A stretch of 64,000 nt of DNA from Branchiostoma lanceolatum (taxonomy: Eukaryota > Chordata > Leptocardii > Amphioxiformes > Branchiostomatidae): positions 24,350,559-24,414,558 of the forward strand of contig NC_089726.1 in the NCBI RefSeq assembly GCF_035083965.1, given 5' to 3'. Positions 12,111-23,944 of the stretch are shown here, one piece after another. The translations under genes were made by a program, and so were the position numbers. Under the pieces are notes generated by a model. The model was not told the origin of the DNA. It searched no databases and was given only the letters and a program-made list of their open reading frames with translations. How positions within the stretch are numbered: position 1 is the first letter of the stretch; every line of letters starts with the position of its first letter.

Positions 12111-13685
12111 ATTCAAGTTACACACACAATTATCGCTTCTCTCAACAATAATCTCACAGAATTTACAAAGGGCAGGGGTTACCACCGATACATTGCATTG
12201 TTAGCGTCATCCCAATCTTCAAAGGAAGGGACTCAAAATTTTTTAAACAACTACTGACCAATCTCAGTCTTGCCCGACGTGTCAATACTTGTAGCTTGTC
12301 TAGAATTGAATGAATAAATATTGTTACACTTATTATTTTCTATATAAAGGACAACTAGAGTTCCACAGCCCCTTACCTTCGTGCACTGATGTTTTGCCTT
12401 TTCCAGTGGCATATCATAAACGTGTCCAATTAATTATTGAAATAAGAACCTTATTTGCATGGATTATGTCAGTTGAGCATCTTCTCTACTCAAATATAGA
12501 AGGATGAAAGTCATAACTTAGCAAAGAAGGCAATTGTAGCGTATCATTATAAATTATGTAAATGTCATCTATGCTTCATAATGTCCACATCTACTTCCTA
12601 ATGCCGCAATAATGATATCCCTATCATTTACCATAATGGCATTATACAAGAGTCCATTCCGAGTCACCACAAGGGTTGTTATTGTCATAATTTACAACTG
12701 TTTTTAATTCTTTGTAATTATTTGTCTACGGGATTTCATACTTTGGAAATATTGAGGATGTCATTTGAACTTTATAATTATTTGCCTGGTTGTGTTAAAC
12801 TTTGGAAATATTAATGATACGGAATATGATATTTGTAATAATTTCTAGATAATGGTTACAGCATTCTACTGTTTTCTACCATTTTTACAACTATCTAGAA
12901 CATTGTATAAATGGGTCAGTGGGCTGTGAAGAAAGCAATTCACACATCTTGCTTGGCCACCATGCATAGATGGCTTGCACAAAGGACCTAATAATTTCCA
13001 GCAGTGACATCTAAAAATACACAGGGTAGACAATAGGGCTGGATTAGCACCAAATTTTATGGCAATCACCAAAATCCAAGCTTTTTCTATATTTCTCTAT
13101 ATTTCGATATTTAGAAGAATCACATAGATATTTGCATATTCTTCTAAAAAAATATGTTTGTGCAGCCTCTTTCAAAATGTTTCTAAATCATCTAATTGGA
13201 TTCAAATAAATTCAGATTCTTATATTGAATTGTTTGGAAAAAATTAGAATCATTGCGACTTAGATATTCTTTTATTCAAATTTATTCAAAATAATTACAC
13301 ATGTCATGTAAAACCCTTGTGGTGACTTGGAATGGACTATTTCCATTGACTATATAAATCAGGTATTCATTCGCAATGTCGCCTAATTGATATCTATCGA
13401 TATTACTCTCTTCTTTGTTTCATATCTCGCGTGTTTTTAAAGTCCTATTATTGAATCCAACTAATTTATCAACATAACTCATTAAGTATGAAAAGTAGCT
13501 AGCGATTAGAATAATTAGCATACGATCTTGTCAATCATCACCTAAGCTATCTACACACTAAATATCATTACGATTTGCCAATACCTTTTTGAGTCATTCC
13601 CTTTCAAAGTTTCAAACAAAATAGGCTCCTGCAATTCCAAATGCAGTTCCAATGACTTACAATCCAGCCAGACATTCTTGAGTTT

Positions 13686-13689
<4 letters not shown>

Positions 13690-13718
<29 letters not shown>

Positions 13719-13775
13719 GACAAAGACAAAGACACAAAGACAGATTCAAACACACGTACACACACACACACACGC
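13690..13775. repeat. (CA)n microsatellite with (GACAAA)-like run
   Basis: A perfect (CA) run from about 13,688 to 13,716 passes into gacaaa repeats and then interrupted acacac. It creates spurious open frames on both strands. The corresponding part of arm 2 lacks an expanded run. Confidence 0.9.
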
Positions 13776-13879
13776 AGAAACAGACGCACAACACACGCGA
13801 ACGCTGACAAAAAAACCTAACCTCGGCGAAGGTTTAAATGTTTGCACAAGGGTGTACGAACTTGTCTTACCTTACGGCA

Positions 13880-13975
13880 ACTAGTAGACAGAGTATCCAC
13901 AGCCACACCAGGGACAACGTTTGGGCCCTCTACCATTATTAATTTACATTAATGATCTGCCAGAAGTTTCTTCAA
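13880..13975 (+). pseudogene. RT scrap, motif B region
   Basis: The plus strand reads approximately 'TPGTTFGPSTIIN', a relic of the GVPQGTTFGPLLF-type RT motif followed by 'NDLPEV'. The same scrap occurs inverted at 59,800-59,880 in arm 2, so the LINE insertion predates the duplication. Nothing else of the element is readable. Confidence 0.6.
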
Positions 13976-15308
13976 TGCTTAGTTTGCGAAATCGTGCAAA
14001 ATAGGAACATATTTTTGAGCTAATAAACCATCAATGAATATTTAAAGGCAATTTTTAGGGAGCGGGGTAGTAACATGTTACCTTGAAACGACCACCCGAC
14101 TTTATTTTGTAAATCATAATTAACATCTACCCAACTATTATACCCGACAAAGAAGTAAATCCATATTTCTCTTTTTCGCACACCATTTTCAGTCATCCGT
14201 TAATTAAAAATGACTCAAAAGTTTCAAATGTCTCTAGACAAATATACGACAACCCTTCTATTTGCTTATGTCTAAAAGTGACTCGTAATCTCGTAAGCAA
14301 CACTTGTTTCAAGTAATAACGTCATTTGTTCAATATTTATCTTTATTCATTCTATTATCTGATCATCCTTACTACATCGTTATTATTTACTATGTATTAC
14401 TTGAAGCACTTTATTATTATATTTCTATCGGTAATCAAGATTATGACCAATTTAAACAAGTACATAGGAGGAGTTTCCAAAAAAGCTACATACAATTTTC
14501 CTGCAGTCGCACATGCTTTAAAACTTTTTATCGTATTGTGTCATTCTTAGTTGTGTAGATGAACACATAGAAAATTTATAATAATTAGTGTTAATATGGG
14601 TAAACAAGTAAGCATTATATATATATCATTATTACTACTATAAAGGAGGAGCGGATCACCACAGTATATGTCCAAACGTGTAGAGATAAAGATGTTTACA
14701 AAGTCTACTAAAAAGAAACTGCGGTGATACTTTTGATTTTATAGGCTTTTTAAGTTAGCAAATTATCACCTCTTATTTCACGTCTTTACCTTTCATTGCA
14801 AATTTGTATAAGTTTAATCCCGCTGACTATCTATAGATGCTATAGGCATTTCATAATGTCCTTAACTGTAGCTTAACTCATCATCGTAAATAAATGATTA
14901 AAAAAGAGTACACGTTTTTCCAGATTAGTTCGTCTTCGGAATTCGAACAAGCAGAAGATTGATAAAAATCTACGTTCATCAAGTTACGTTTACTTTACAT
15001 GACCTCTTATCAAACATGTTTACCTATCCTTGAAAATTTGTATAAAACTAGTTTTAACCCGCTGATTTTTACAACAAAGAAATGTTACAGTCATGTTCGA
15101 ATGCTCTTCTCAGAACTGTGAATATGAAAAATCAACAAAAGTTTTCTGTTGACAATTCGGTGTTTCCATCCAATCTGATCAGATGTAACTTGGTTAGTAC
15201 ATCTTAACCCCCCCCCCCCGTTGTTACTTATTTGTGTTCTTCTGTCATATCGTTCAGAATTAGCTCAGCATCGTAAATGAACGAAGAGGTACCATTATGG
15301 ATTGTTAA

Positions 15309-16019
15309 AGCCCCACTGTGTAACATTTTGGCGCAAAAATTAAAAATATTCTCGTGAACAAATCTGAGTGTGAATGGCAGGTACTGACATGTACAACCCC
15401 TTATTAGCATATTTTCTTCATTAGTCTGTCTATTGTTGGTGTTTGTGAACTGTTCAAAAACAAAACAAAGAACTCCCGGACACCACCTCAATAGTACAAC
15501 ACTGCATACAACATCCCAGTGCACTGGAGGACCTCTATGGTGGTCTAATCACTAAGGCACATTTTACTCTGCCAGATTTCACGAAGCTCTTCTTCTTTGG
15601 AAACACTCATATTTTTTCCAAGAGGGTAGAATACAGCTATTAACTTATTCTAGAGAGTATAATTTGAAGGGTATGAATAAAGTGTGGTTATTTTCCCTTG
15701 AAAACTGCAAGAACTCTGGTAAGGATGACTTTTTACAGAAACTGGTAAACTGTAAACAGGCACCCCACTGGGCAGTCAGAGTGATAAGAAGTACAGAAGC
15801 CGTGGCCAGCCACGTGTGGCCATGTGTTGGTTTCACACTGTGTGTGTGTTTTGAATGGAGGATAACAGTTTTTTAAAGTTGTTTTTATGGTGCAGTTATG
15901 TTGTAACCTCCCTCCTTGAATGTCGTTAATCAATTTTATAGAGTTGATCAAATTTGCTTTGCAAAGAAACGGTAGGAAAATCTACTTTTTGTCTTGCCCT
16001 AAAACTACATAGTGGGGCT
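15309..16019. mobile_element. 711-bp MITE with AGCCCCACT TIRs, absent from arm 2
   Basis: The left end reads agccccactgtgtaa and the right end, reverse-complemented, reads agccccactatgtag. Arm 2 at about 56,300 is uninterrupted (gattgttgaaacg in the same orientation), defining an empty site. The left flank is ttaa and the right flank gtaaaa; the target duplication is short or degraded and I could not fix it. An open frame at 15,664-15,876 has no recognisable domain. The superfamily is undetermined. Confidence 0.8.
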
Positions 16020-16619
16020 GTAAAACGTAACTCACCATCTAAAAATCAACAAAGAAGAGTACAAGTGTCCCCAGATTTAGTTCGTCATTGTAAATCGAAC
16101 AATCAGAACACTGAGAAAATCTAGGTACATTTAGCGCGTGCCTTAATACTCTCACATTATTCGAGACTTTGAAGATACCTACGTATCTCGGTGCAGACTA
16201 TATTTGTGACTTTGCGTTTTACTCTAATCAAATTGTAGGAGAACAACTCACCTCGGAAAAAGGTATTCCAAACTGTGAAACAAGCGCAACAGTTTGTTAC
16301 GTGACGATGTGCAGAAAGACTACTGTAAAGTGACACTTGTTGACCTTTTGCCGCTGTGACGCTGCGTTTATGCCACCGACCGTCCTAAAAGTATGCCACG
16401 TTATTCAACCGTTAAGAAGTTATCTGCTCACATAAATGGCTGACATAGTCACACTGCTTTATGTTCAAAAACCTAGTCAAGAAACGAAAATGGAACGCAT
16501 ATTTGCATGAGATGACATTAGTAGGTTTCAAACAGGCATGATATTTTAAGGCAAAGTGTGCAAAGGTTTAAAATGAGGTCACACCAACTGTCTGAATAGA
16601 CAGTTATTATGATTTTTTT

Positions 16620-16916
16620 TAATTCTTGAGGGAAGGTCAGTGCACATTCACATTTTACGATAGCGCCGGTCACCTACAGAGCGCGTGTTGCATGAACTGT
16701 AAACTATATCAAGGGATAAGCAAAATAATTTTCATAAGTACCTATGTAGCAGCTAAGCACAAAGCGCAACAAGTTATCGAGGGCACATTTACCAATCAGT
16801 TCCCCATGGCACAAAAGAACGTCCATAATCTGATAAGATCTCTTTCATTACGCCGACAAATCAGCACAGGTGGCTGTTTCTCACGGCAGAATAGGTCGTC
16901 CTTTGTCTGCTAAGAT
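16620..16916 (+). other. Small ORF partly conserved in three repeat copies
   Basis: A 95-codon frame here corresponds to a 90-codon frame on the minus strand at 22,879-23,151. Shared stretches include 'NQF.(V/M)AQKNVH.LIRSL' and 'QISTGGCFSRQNRSSFV'. The third copy (55,430-55,690, minus) has two stops in the same frame. No family is recognised. It may encode a short peptide in the source element, or may simply be a chance open frame kept by sequence identity between copies. Confidence 0.3.
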
Positions 16917-17219
16917 TACACACCTGGCGCCATGACGCCGACGAATGACTTTTGGCTTTTGTTCTTGCCAGAAAAGAGAGAGTTCCGCCTACGGCGAGGT
17001 CGCTTTAATCACACGCTTGGAGCCAGACGCTAATAAATCATCCCAGGTCGCAGTTTCCAATGGCACAAAAGAGCTGTCCCTGTCCATGAGTGAAGGCCAG
17101 CTCGGATAAACAACGTTTCTTCAAATCTAATGTAAGTTAAGCAGGCAAGTATAGACAATTAACTGTCATAACTTTAGATCAGACGTGGATTCGGGGTGCA
17201 AATGAAAGTTCACATTCAA

Positions 17220-18545
17220 GAAAATATAGCAGAAAACGGGACGATATAGGAGAAAGGAGAATACAGCAGAAAGCAGGAGTATAAAGGAGAAAACTGGGGA
17301 ATATTAATATTTAAAGTGGGTTTTTTTTTTCCCTTGTTCGTTTATTGTACCTATAAATCCAACAAAAAAATTAACTTTAGAAATATGAAGTCGTTCTTTG
17401 TGAAAATTCGGAAACCTTATATTGTCAAAGTGTCTTCATTGAACATTTCAAACAAAAAGACTATCATGGAATGACAATTCAAGAAGTTATACATTTCACA
17501 CATCTACAAAGTGTTCTAAAATAAGACACTGACATGTTTTCAACCTAAGAAAGTCTTTCAGATAATCTTTGTTCAACAACAGACCATGGAATATCTTTCT
17601 TTGAGTTTGAATTTTGAATTATTGATATGTAGAAAAACGTACACTATCATAAAACTACAAAGAGCATATTATACCGAACAAACAGCCTACCTCATAATGC
17701 ATACCATTTGAAATTATAATTTAAAGTACTACAATGGCCTGAAACTTGACGTCATATACTGTCAATTTGATTGGCGCCATACAGAGGGCTGCTGATTGGA
17801 TGGCATCATTCGCCAAGCAATTCTACCTCGCTCTTCGTTCTACTCAGAAATGAGGCCATCTGGCTAAAGAAAATTGCCCCAATCTTAAGATATTTGAAAT
17901 GTTATCAATATTGAGGTTTTCAATATTTTGTTTTACTGTCCTTTGTCACAGATTTAGTTTCATCTTGTCGGACGAAGATCCAAAATGAGACAACGTTTCA
18001 GTTTGTCAGGGCTTCGGAGTATCACATGGAAACTCGTCTCTTTCTGATTATTCAGTTGATGGGTGTGGTTTTTTACGGCGTTTGGGAGATACAAAGGGTT
18101 TGTTATTACTGCACTGTTTGCAATGACAAGTAAAAGTGCAGGCCGTGTTGTTCTTGAAACGATAAAACTTTCCGACCTTTGCAAAGAACAACTTCATGTT
18201 TCTAAAGTTTATTTGTTCTGTTTCATCTATAGACACAATAAAAAAAAAATGGGATAGAAAAAAATATTTGCTATATTCTCCTGCATTATCTTTTATTCTT
18301 TTTGTTTCTCCTGCTTTCTCCTATATTCTCCTGCTTTCTTCTATATTCTCCTGCATTCTCCTATATTCTGCTGGTTTCTCCAGCTTTCTCCTATATTCTC
18401 CTACATGCTCCTTTATTCTCCTGCTTTCTCCTATATTCTCCTGCATTTTCTTATCTTCTACTGGTTGTCCAGCTTTATCCGATGTTCTTCTGCATTCCCC
18501 TATATTCTTATGGATTATCCTATATTCTCCTGCTTTCTCCTATAG
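17220..18545. mobile_element. Foldback-like element with minisatellite-bearing inverted ends
   Basis: 17,220-17,310 is a TTCTCC-type minisatellite in reverse orientation (gaaaatatagcagaaaacgg) and 18,255-18,545 is the same unit forward. Inside these, 17,320-17,430 is the inverted counterpart of 18,150-18,250 (shared 'aagaac.acttcatgttt'). The element therefore has long inverted ends whose outer parts are tandem repeats around a body of about 700 bp, the layout of foldback elements. The body is repeated directly at 43,195-44,160. No transposase frame was seen. Confidence 0.7.
18255..18545 (+). repeat. 10-bp TTCTCC minisatellite tract
   Basis: Units approximate tattctcctg / ctttctccta, a 10-bp period with a fixed TTCTCC core and a variable first pair and last base. 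The repeat is pyrimidine-rich on the plus strand. It leaves all three forward frames open and gives artificial proteins rich in Ser, Phe, Leu and Pro. This tract forms the right inverted end of the foldback-like element. Confidence 0.9.
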
Positions 18546-19119
18546 GGCGTATTTACGTGACGTCATCACCCTTGCCCTCCGTGGGCGGCTATTTTGTGGT
18601 CCATCCCTGCAGCGAAGTTTCTCGGTGTCCGACGGTCTCTAAATTTCCAAGGAATACGAAGTCGTCTATTCGCTGTTTTATTATGCTCACATCCTTTTCG
18701 CTTCAAAGATTCAATTTCACTTACTGGAAATGACCCATTATCGACGAGCGAGTAAAAGTTTTCCGAAGCCTACAAACACGGCCGCTAAAAAGTGCCGGCA
18801 AAATCCATTGATTTTGTCTTGAGTTGGTTCTAGAAACGACTGTTTACAGAGCACGCATAAAATCAGTTCACAGTAAACAAGTGTTCTTAAGCCTGCAGCC
18901 ACGTAGTACAGTGTCTGTGTCTTGATCAAACAGTCGTGAGAAATTCAGTTTTCAGGGATTACGTTATGATAGGGAAAGTTCGACGTTAAAATACCCTCAA
19001 TTTATGAACGTATCTCAAGAAACGACTACACGGTACCGCGAGTGTATTACATAACGGGCCCGTAATGTGCTTTTCGACCAAATACAAAGGTTTCCATATA
19101 CACACGTTGATTCTCAAAC
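18546..19119. other. Unassigned interval between minisatellite tracts
   Basis: Relatively GC-rich just after the minisatellite, with a cgtgacgtcatcaccc motif near 18,556 that resembles a CRE site. No coding region or repeat partner was recognised. It could be the interior of another minisatellite-ended element, because TTCTCC tracts lie on both sides, but they are in the same orientation. Confidence 0.4.
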
Positions 19120-19562
19120 TTTAACTATATTCTCCTACATTATTCAATATTCGCCTGCATTGTCCTATATCCTCCTATTTTCTCCTGCTTTCTCCTATAG
19201 TCTCTTGCATTTTCTTATATTCTCCTGGTTTATCCTGCCCTCTTTTGCTTTCCCCTATAATGTCCTGCATTCTCGTATATTCTCCTGCATTATTCTATTT
19301 TCTCCTGCTTTCTCCTATAGTCTCTTGCATTCTCCTATATTCTCATGCTTTCTCCTACCCTCTCCCGCTTTCCCCTATAATATCCTGCAATCTCAGGTAT
19401 TCTCCTGCATTATTCTATATTCTCCTGGTCTCTCCTGTATTCTCCTGCTTTCTCCTGCATTCTCCTGCATTCTCCTGCATTCTCCTGTATTCTCCTGCTT
19501 TCTCATATAATCTTCTGGTTTCTATTATATTGTCCTCCTTTCTCCTATATTTTCCTGCAGGC
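19120..19562 (+). repeat. TTCTCC minisatellite tract 2
   Basis: The same 10-bp unit as at 18,255 runs for about 440 bp, with more variants and a homogeneous stretch of (ctcctgcatt) near 19,445-19,480. The long open frames across it are artefacts of the repeat. Confidence 0.9.
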
Positions 19563-19614
19563 TAAACAGACGTTGGGAGTGATCAAACGTAATTTGTAGG
19601 CATGCCCATCAAAG

Positions 19615-20050
19615 GTTAAATCACTTGTAAGACCTAGTAAGACCTCACCTAGAATACGCTGCAACAGTATGAGATTCATTTACTACGAAATACAAAGATA
19701 AATTGGAGACGGTATAAAACCATGCAGAACCAAGCAGAACCAATAAGAATTTGCAGTGCTAATGTCACCAAATTGAAGACAGATCTGCGATGGATGTCAT
19801 TCGAAGAGAGAAGGAAAATGTCCAGACTACGGATGATGTACAAAATGACAAAAAAACTGCCGTTAAATATCATTTAACCTAGGATTAATGTGTACCTATT
19901 CTCCTTGAACCATCTTAGTGTGGAACTCGTTGCCACCAAGTACTGTAAAAGCATCCTCATTCGAAAGTGCCGGCTATAAAGATCAGATACAGATTCGGTG
20001 GAGGTTTTTCACGCAAGGTAGCCAGTTTTTTCCTTTTCCGTTTCATTTCC
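19615..20050 (+). pseudogene. LINE RT C-terminal remnant
   Basis: Frames read in pieces approximate 'KLKTDLRWMSFEERRKMSRLRMMYKMT' (given here as one motif class), then a 'WNSLPPSTVKASSFESAG'-like end. These are hallmarks of the C-terminal region of CR1/Jockey-group RT ORFs. The RT palm and thumb are absent and frames change at least twice. 20,051-20,920 has no recognised feature. Confidence 0.65.
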
Positions 20051-21002
20051 GTGCAATATGGACCAGATTTATTTTTACGTGTGTATGGTGTTGATATGAT
20101 GCTTTGTCTGCCACATTTAATACACGAAAGCTAGAGATAAAATTTGCCAATTTCTTTTAAAACAGCCAAAAGTCTTATCTTCGTAGTATGTGTTACCAAA
20201 TGTGCATTGGTACACCGAAAAATGCACAACGCTCTTAAAAACACTCATCTAATCTAAACTCATTAGAAAATATCACATAATGTAAACTGAGCCTGAATAG
20301 CCACAGAGGGATATTCTTTTTGATACAGTTTGTCAGGTTCGGTTATTCCCCTTTTACTTAGAAACACTCTCTTTTTCGATCTAACGGTTGGACTTTGTTT
20401 TTAGGTTTTTAATTGCTACAACTCTAGTGACAAAAGAAAGCTAGTGTTTTGCCTTTGGAAGTTCAGTCTCTTGAGACTTTAGTCTAGTTCTCCTCAGATA
20501 TCCCCTTTTTACATCCGCATATACCAAGGAATCGTGTATCTAATAATGCACTGAGCGTTCTGTGTCTTTGTCTGAGAGAAAAACAGACGATTCACTACAG
20601 CGTGTAATACTTAAATATTTTATACCACAAATGGTCATCTCAGGAACATATTTTGTTGGGATATATTCAAACACGAGGGGGCCTTTGAGGCCCGCACCAA
20701 CTTTCGTGTCGTATAACTCCTGAACCGCCTGTGCTAGAGCCGCCTAACTTAATGGCTTCTGCTAAAATCGTCTTGGCAACAATGTCATAATACTTACTAG
20801 TAGGTAAGTTCATGATTTTTGGTGTTGCCATGGCAATGCGTTTCTGAAAGGCATATGTTCAGGTTTCCTTGCTAATCATTGTCATCTCTGTCGGTAATGC
20901 TCGAAATGACAAAGGTTAATTATCTTCGCCGAGTACTTGTACTCGGAGAAGATTATGTTTTTGGTTGACAAATCTGTTGGGTGGGTCTGAATGTATGTCA
21001 GA

Positions 21003-21600
21003 AGCATAACTCAAGAAAGCTTAAATGGATCTTTAGGATTTTTAGTAGGTGGGTAGTGGTTGTGCAAAGGAAGGTCAAGTTCGAAAATGGTTTACCTTGC
21101 GTTTTTCAACAGTACTGCAGCGGACTTTGAATTTGTTTGTGTTTGTATGTTGGCAAAGAAAGTGACGGAAACGTTGATGGATCTTCATGATTTTTTGCAG
21201 GTGTGTAGATGTTGTGAAAACGGAGGTCAAGTTCAAAAATGGTTCCCCTGGTATTTTCCGTCGGTACTGCAGCGGACTTTGTGTGGATGTGTATTTGTAT
21301 GTCGCCAGCATAACTCGAGAAGCTGTTGATGGATCTGTATGGTATCTTGTGGATGAGTATGGTTTACAGAAAGAAAGGGCAAGTTCGATAATGGGCCTTC
21401 TAGCGGGTACCTAAGGTACTGCAGCGGAGCTTCAAAATTTAGGGGCATATGTTCTGAAAGTGCTATGGTCATGATTTTTGTGTGGTAGATAGTTCATGCC
21501 ACAGAAAGTAAGTTCTGTTAATTTGGGCCCCCTAGCGGTTTGTTAAGGACTGCAGTGGGTGTTTTTGTTTTGACATTCGGACATGAATAACTTGAGAAGG
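21003..21600 (+). repeat. Internal ~150-bp tandem repeats of the HINE-like element
   Basis: Successive diverged units start with a version of 'gcataactc.agaa' and 'gatggatct' near 21,003, 21,150, 21,303, about 21,450 and 21,580. Each continues to 'gtcaagttcgaaaatgg' and 'actgcagcgga'. The same units occur in the element at 40,165-40,950. The spacing is irregular (about 125-155 bp). Confidence 0.75.
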
Positions 21601-21811
21601 GGTCGACAGATCGTCGTGATGTTTGGTATGTAGAGAGCTCAGATGGTGCTTTACATAATCAATGACTACATATGCAAATCAGGAGCTAATTTGCATAATT
21701 AGTAAGGAAAGTTTGTTAACCCACTGCATTTCATAATGGGACATGGGACCGTGTCAGGTCATGTAAACAGATGGCCTTGCATAAACGTACATGTAGGTCA
21801 AATAAATAAAC

Positions 21812-21981
21812 TATTCTCCAAGCAGAGGTGTGGGTCCTGCTGGTTTTTAACGCAATTAGTTTAGGATATTTGTTCAACACGGTTGGCGACATAACGAAAA
21901 GGGGAAGAAATAGAAAGCCTGACAAAAACACCTAAAAACACGTAAAAAAACAGCCATACCCACTCCTCTGATTGGAGAATA
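21812..21981. mobile_element. 170-bp MITE with ~38-bp TIRs
   Basis: The left end tattctccaagcagaggtg and the right end, in reverse complement tattctccaatcagaggag, form inverted repeats of about 38 bp. A second copy is at 63,001-63,162 in the same surroundings, so the flanking sequence to about 22,275 was duplicated with it. The target duplication is not clear. No coding sequence. Confidence 0.75.
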
Positions 21982-22252
21982 CACTGCACCAAAACTGCAT
22001 CACTGCTAGGTGCGGAAAACTAACATATACATGTACCATGTCTTTCAAAATTTGTATGATATGGAATAAAGATTTATTCTATTTATATATATCAACTGTA
22101 TCATTTCATCACCACTTTCAACTTACAACACTGCTATATCGAACCTTTGTGGCCCATATAATATCAACATACTCATATTTTTTCATGACCAGTTATAACA
22201 TATATCAGCACACTCTACACATATACTAGTCCTGTACCACCAAATTATTTTC

Positions 22253-22350
22253 AACCCTATCTAGACTGGACTTATTCGCCCCATCATAAAATCCAAATGG
22301 TATGGTGCATGATCAAATTTGCAGGGGTGATAAGCAGGTAAATATTAATC
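22253..22350. mobile_element. Left-end fragment of the TTAA-type MITE family
   Basis: Starts aaccctatctagactgga, matching the terminus of the complete element at 28,041, and continues with a 'gatcaaatttgcaggggtga' segment equivalent to about 28,130-28,160. The right end is absent. A similar terminus is at 63,391-63,412. Confidence 0.6.
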
Positions 22351-22579
22351 ACTCTCCATATATAATAAGCCTTGATTATTTGGCGAAGATAATGTGTTCG
22401 TGGAACTCTAGTTTCAATATATGTCATGATGGAGACCCTAATGTAGGTCAATTTTTGGTGGCACGGGTCGTCAGCTATAATGCGAACATAATTATACATT
22501 TAAGTGTTCTTGTGTCCACCTAAGGTAAAGACAAACTGGTACTTACAACTAAGGATGTCTTAGATGTATAGTTGGGATT

Positions 22580-23785
22580 CTGTGCAATAATTGACTAAAC
22601 TTATGTCACAGCAAAGAGTTTGTCTATGATTGCCTGCTTAACGTATTCATTAGATGTGAAGAAACGTTGTTTATCCGAGGTGGCCTTCATTCATGGACAG
22701 GGTCAGCTCTTTTGTGCCATTAGAAACTGCGACCAGGGATGATTTATTAGCGTCTGGCTCCAAGCGTGTGATTAAAGCGACCTCGCCGTAGGCGGAACCC
22801 TCTCTTTTCTGGCAAGAACAAAAGCCGTATGTCCTTCGTCGGCGTCATGGCGCCAGGTGTGTAATTAAAGAGATCTTATCAGACAAAGGACGACCTATTC
22901 TGCCGTGAGAAACAGCCACCTGTGCTGATTTGTTGGCGTGATTTAAGAGATCTTATCAGATGATGGACGTTCTTTTGTGCCACGGAGAACTGATTGGTAG
23001 ATGTGCCCTCGATAACATGTTGCGCGTTTGTACTTAGCAAAACATAGGTACTTCCGAATAGTATTTTGCTTATCTCTTTCTGTAGTTTACAGCTCATGCC
23101 ACACGCGTACTGTATGTGATCGGTGCTATCGCGAAATGCCAATGCACACACCTTTCCTCAAGGATATATAATCATAATTACAGTATTATTCACACAGCTG
23201 GTGTGACTCCATTTTAAACCTTTGGACACTTTGTCTTAAAATGTCATGTCTGTTTGAAACCTAACGGTGTCATCTTATAGAGGAATACGTTTTATTTCCA
23301 TTTCTTGACTAGGTTTTTGAACATAAAGCAATGTGACTATGTCAGCCATTTTGTGAGCAGATAACTTAGGTATTCTTAATGCTTGAATAACGTGGCATAC
23401 TTTTAGGACGGTCGGTTGCATAAACGCTAAAGGGCACCAACTGTCACTTTACAGTAGTCTTTCTGCACATCGTCACGTAACAAAGTGTTGCGCTTGTTTC
23501 ACAGTTTGGAATACCCTTTTCCGAGGTGGGTTGTTCTCCTACAATTTGATTAGAGTAAAACGCAAAGTCACAAATATAGTCTGTACCGAGATACGTAGGT
23601 ATCTTTAAAGTCTCTAATAATGTGAGCGTATTAAGGCACGCGCTAAATGTACCTGGATTTTCTCAGTGTTCTGATTGTTTCGATTTACAATGACGAACTA
23701 AATCTGGGGACACTTGTACTCTGTTTTGTTGATTTTTAGATGGTGAGTTACGTTTTAAATATCCATATCGGTACCGCTTCTATCA
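22580..23785 (-). repeat. Third, partial copy of the outer end of the inverted arms
   Basis: Collinear and in the same orientation as 55,125-56,330 and inverted relative to 16,020-17,150. It begins near the same point as arm 2 (aataattga.taaa...gtcacagcaaagag) and stops at about 23,785, after the 'cggtaccgcttc' landmark. Its presence shows the end segment is a repeat in its own right, not only part of one duplication. It includes an internal partial duplication of 'aagagatcttatcaga'. Confidence 0.75.
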
Positions 23786-23944
23786 TTTTTTTTAATCAGT
23801 TCGTCAGCCTGATGTTGTCATCGATTCCACGAAGATAGGCGGCTCGTACATCATAAGCATAATACACAAAAGAGAGTCACATGACAATCTTGCCTCGAAT
23901 TTACATTTTGTCATCCGCTTAAACATTACCTCAGATTCAATATT

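Larger units (their letters stand above)
8270..17165 (+). repeat. Arm 1 of a large inverted duplication (partner 55.12-62.92 kb)
   Basis: Read in reverse complement, this arm is collinear with 55,120-62,915 over nearly its whole length. Anchors compared by eye include 8270-8400 with 62,820-62,915; 9080-9990 with 61,270-62,170; 11,270-11,560 with 60,560-60,835; 12,540-12,700 with 60,060-60,240; 13,880-13,960 with 59,800-59,880; 14,640-14,790 with 57,000-57,140; and 16,020-17,120 with 55,120-56,280. The arms are diverged, with many small gaps. Each carries insertions the other lacks. The arm may be a segmental duplication or two copies of one very large composite element. Confidence 0.8.
20921..22414. 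mobile_element. Helentron-like (HINE) element with nested insertions
   Basis: One end carries a hairpin at 20,922-20,953: ATCTTCGCCGAGTAC, a TT loop, then its complement with one mismatch. The other end repeats the outer stem arm as ttggcgaagat at 22,380-22,390, followed by a terminal gttcgtggaactctagttt. Tandem repeats of about 150 bp fill the left part. Short inverted subterminal repeats, a terminal hairpin and internal tandem repeats are the published layout of Helentron-derived non-autonomous elements. A 170-bp MITE and a TTAA-type MITE end sit inside. No Rep/helicase is encoded. Confidence 0.6.

Noticed and set aside
13604..13884. Cys/Val-rich and His/Thr-rich open frames
   Set aside because: They arise from the (CA)n microsatellite read on either strand.
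18546..18660. GC-rich stretch with a CRE-like tgacgtca, a possible promoter
   Set aside because: No gene begins nearby, and tgacgtca words are frequent in the MITE families of this window, so a promoter call is not supported.
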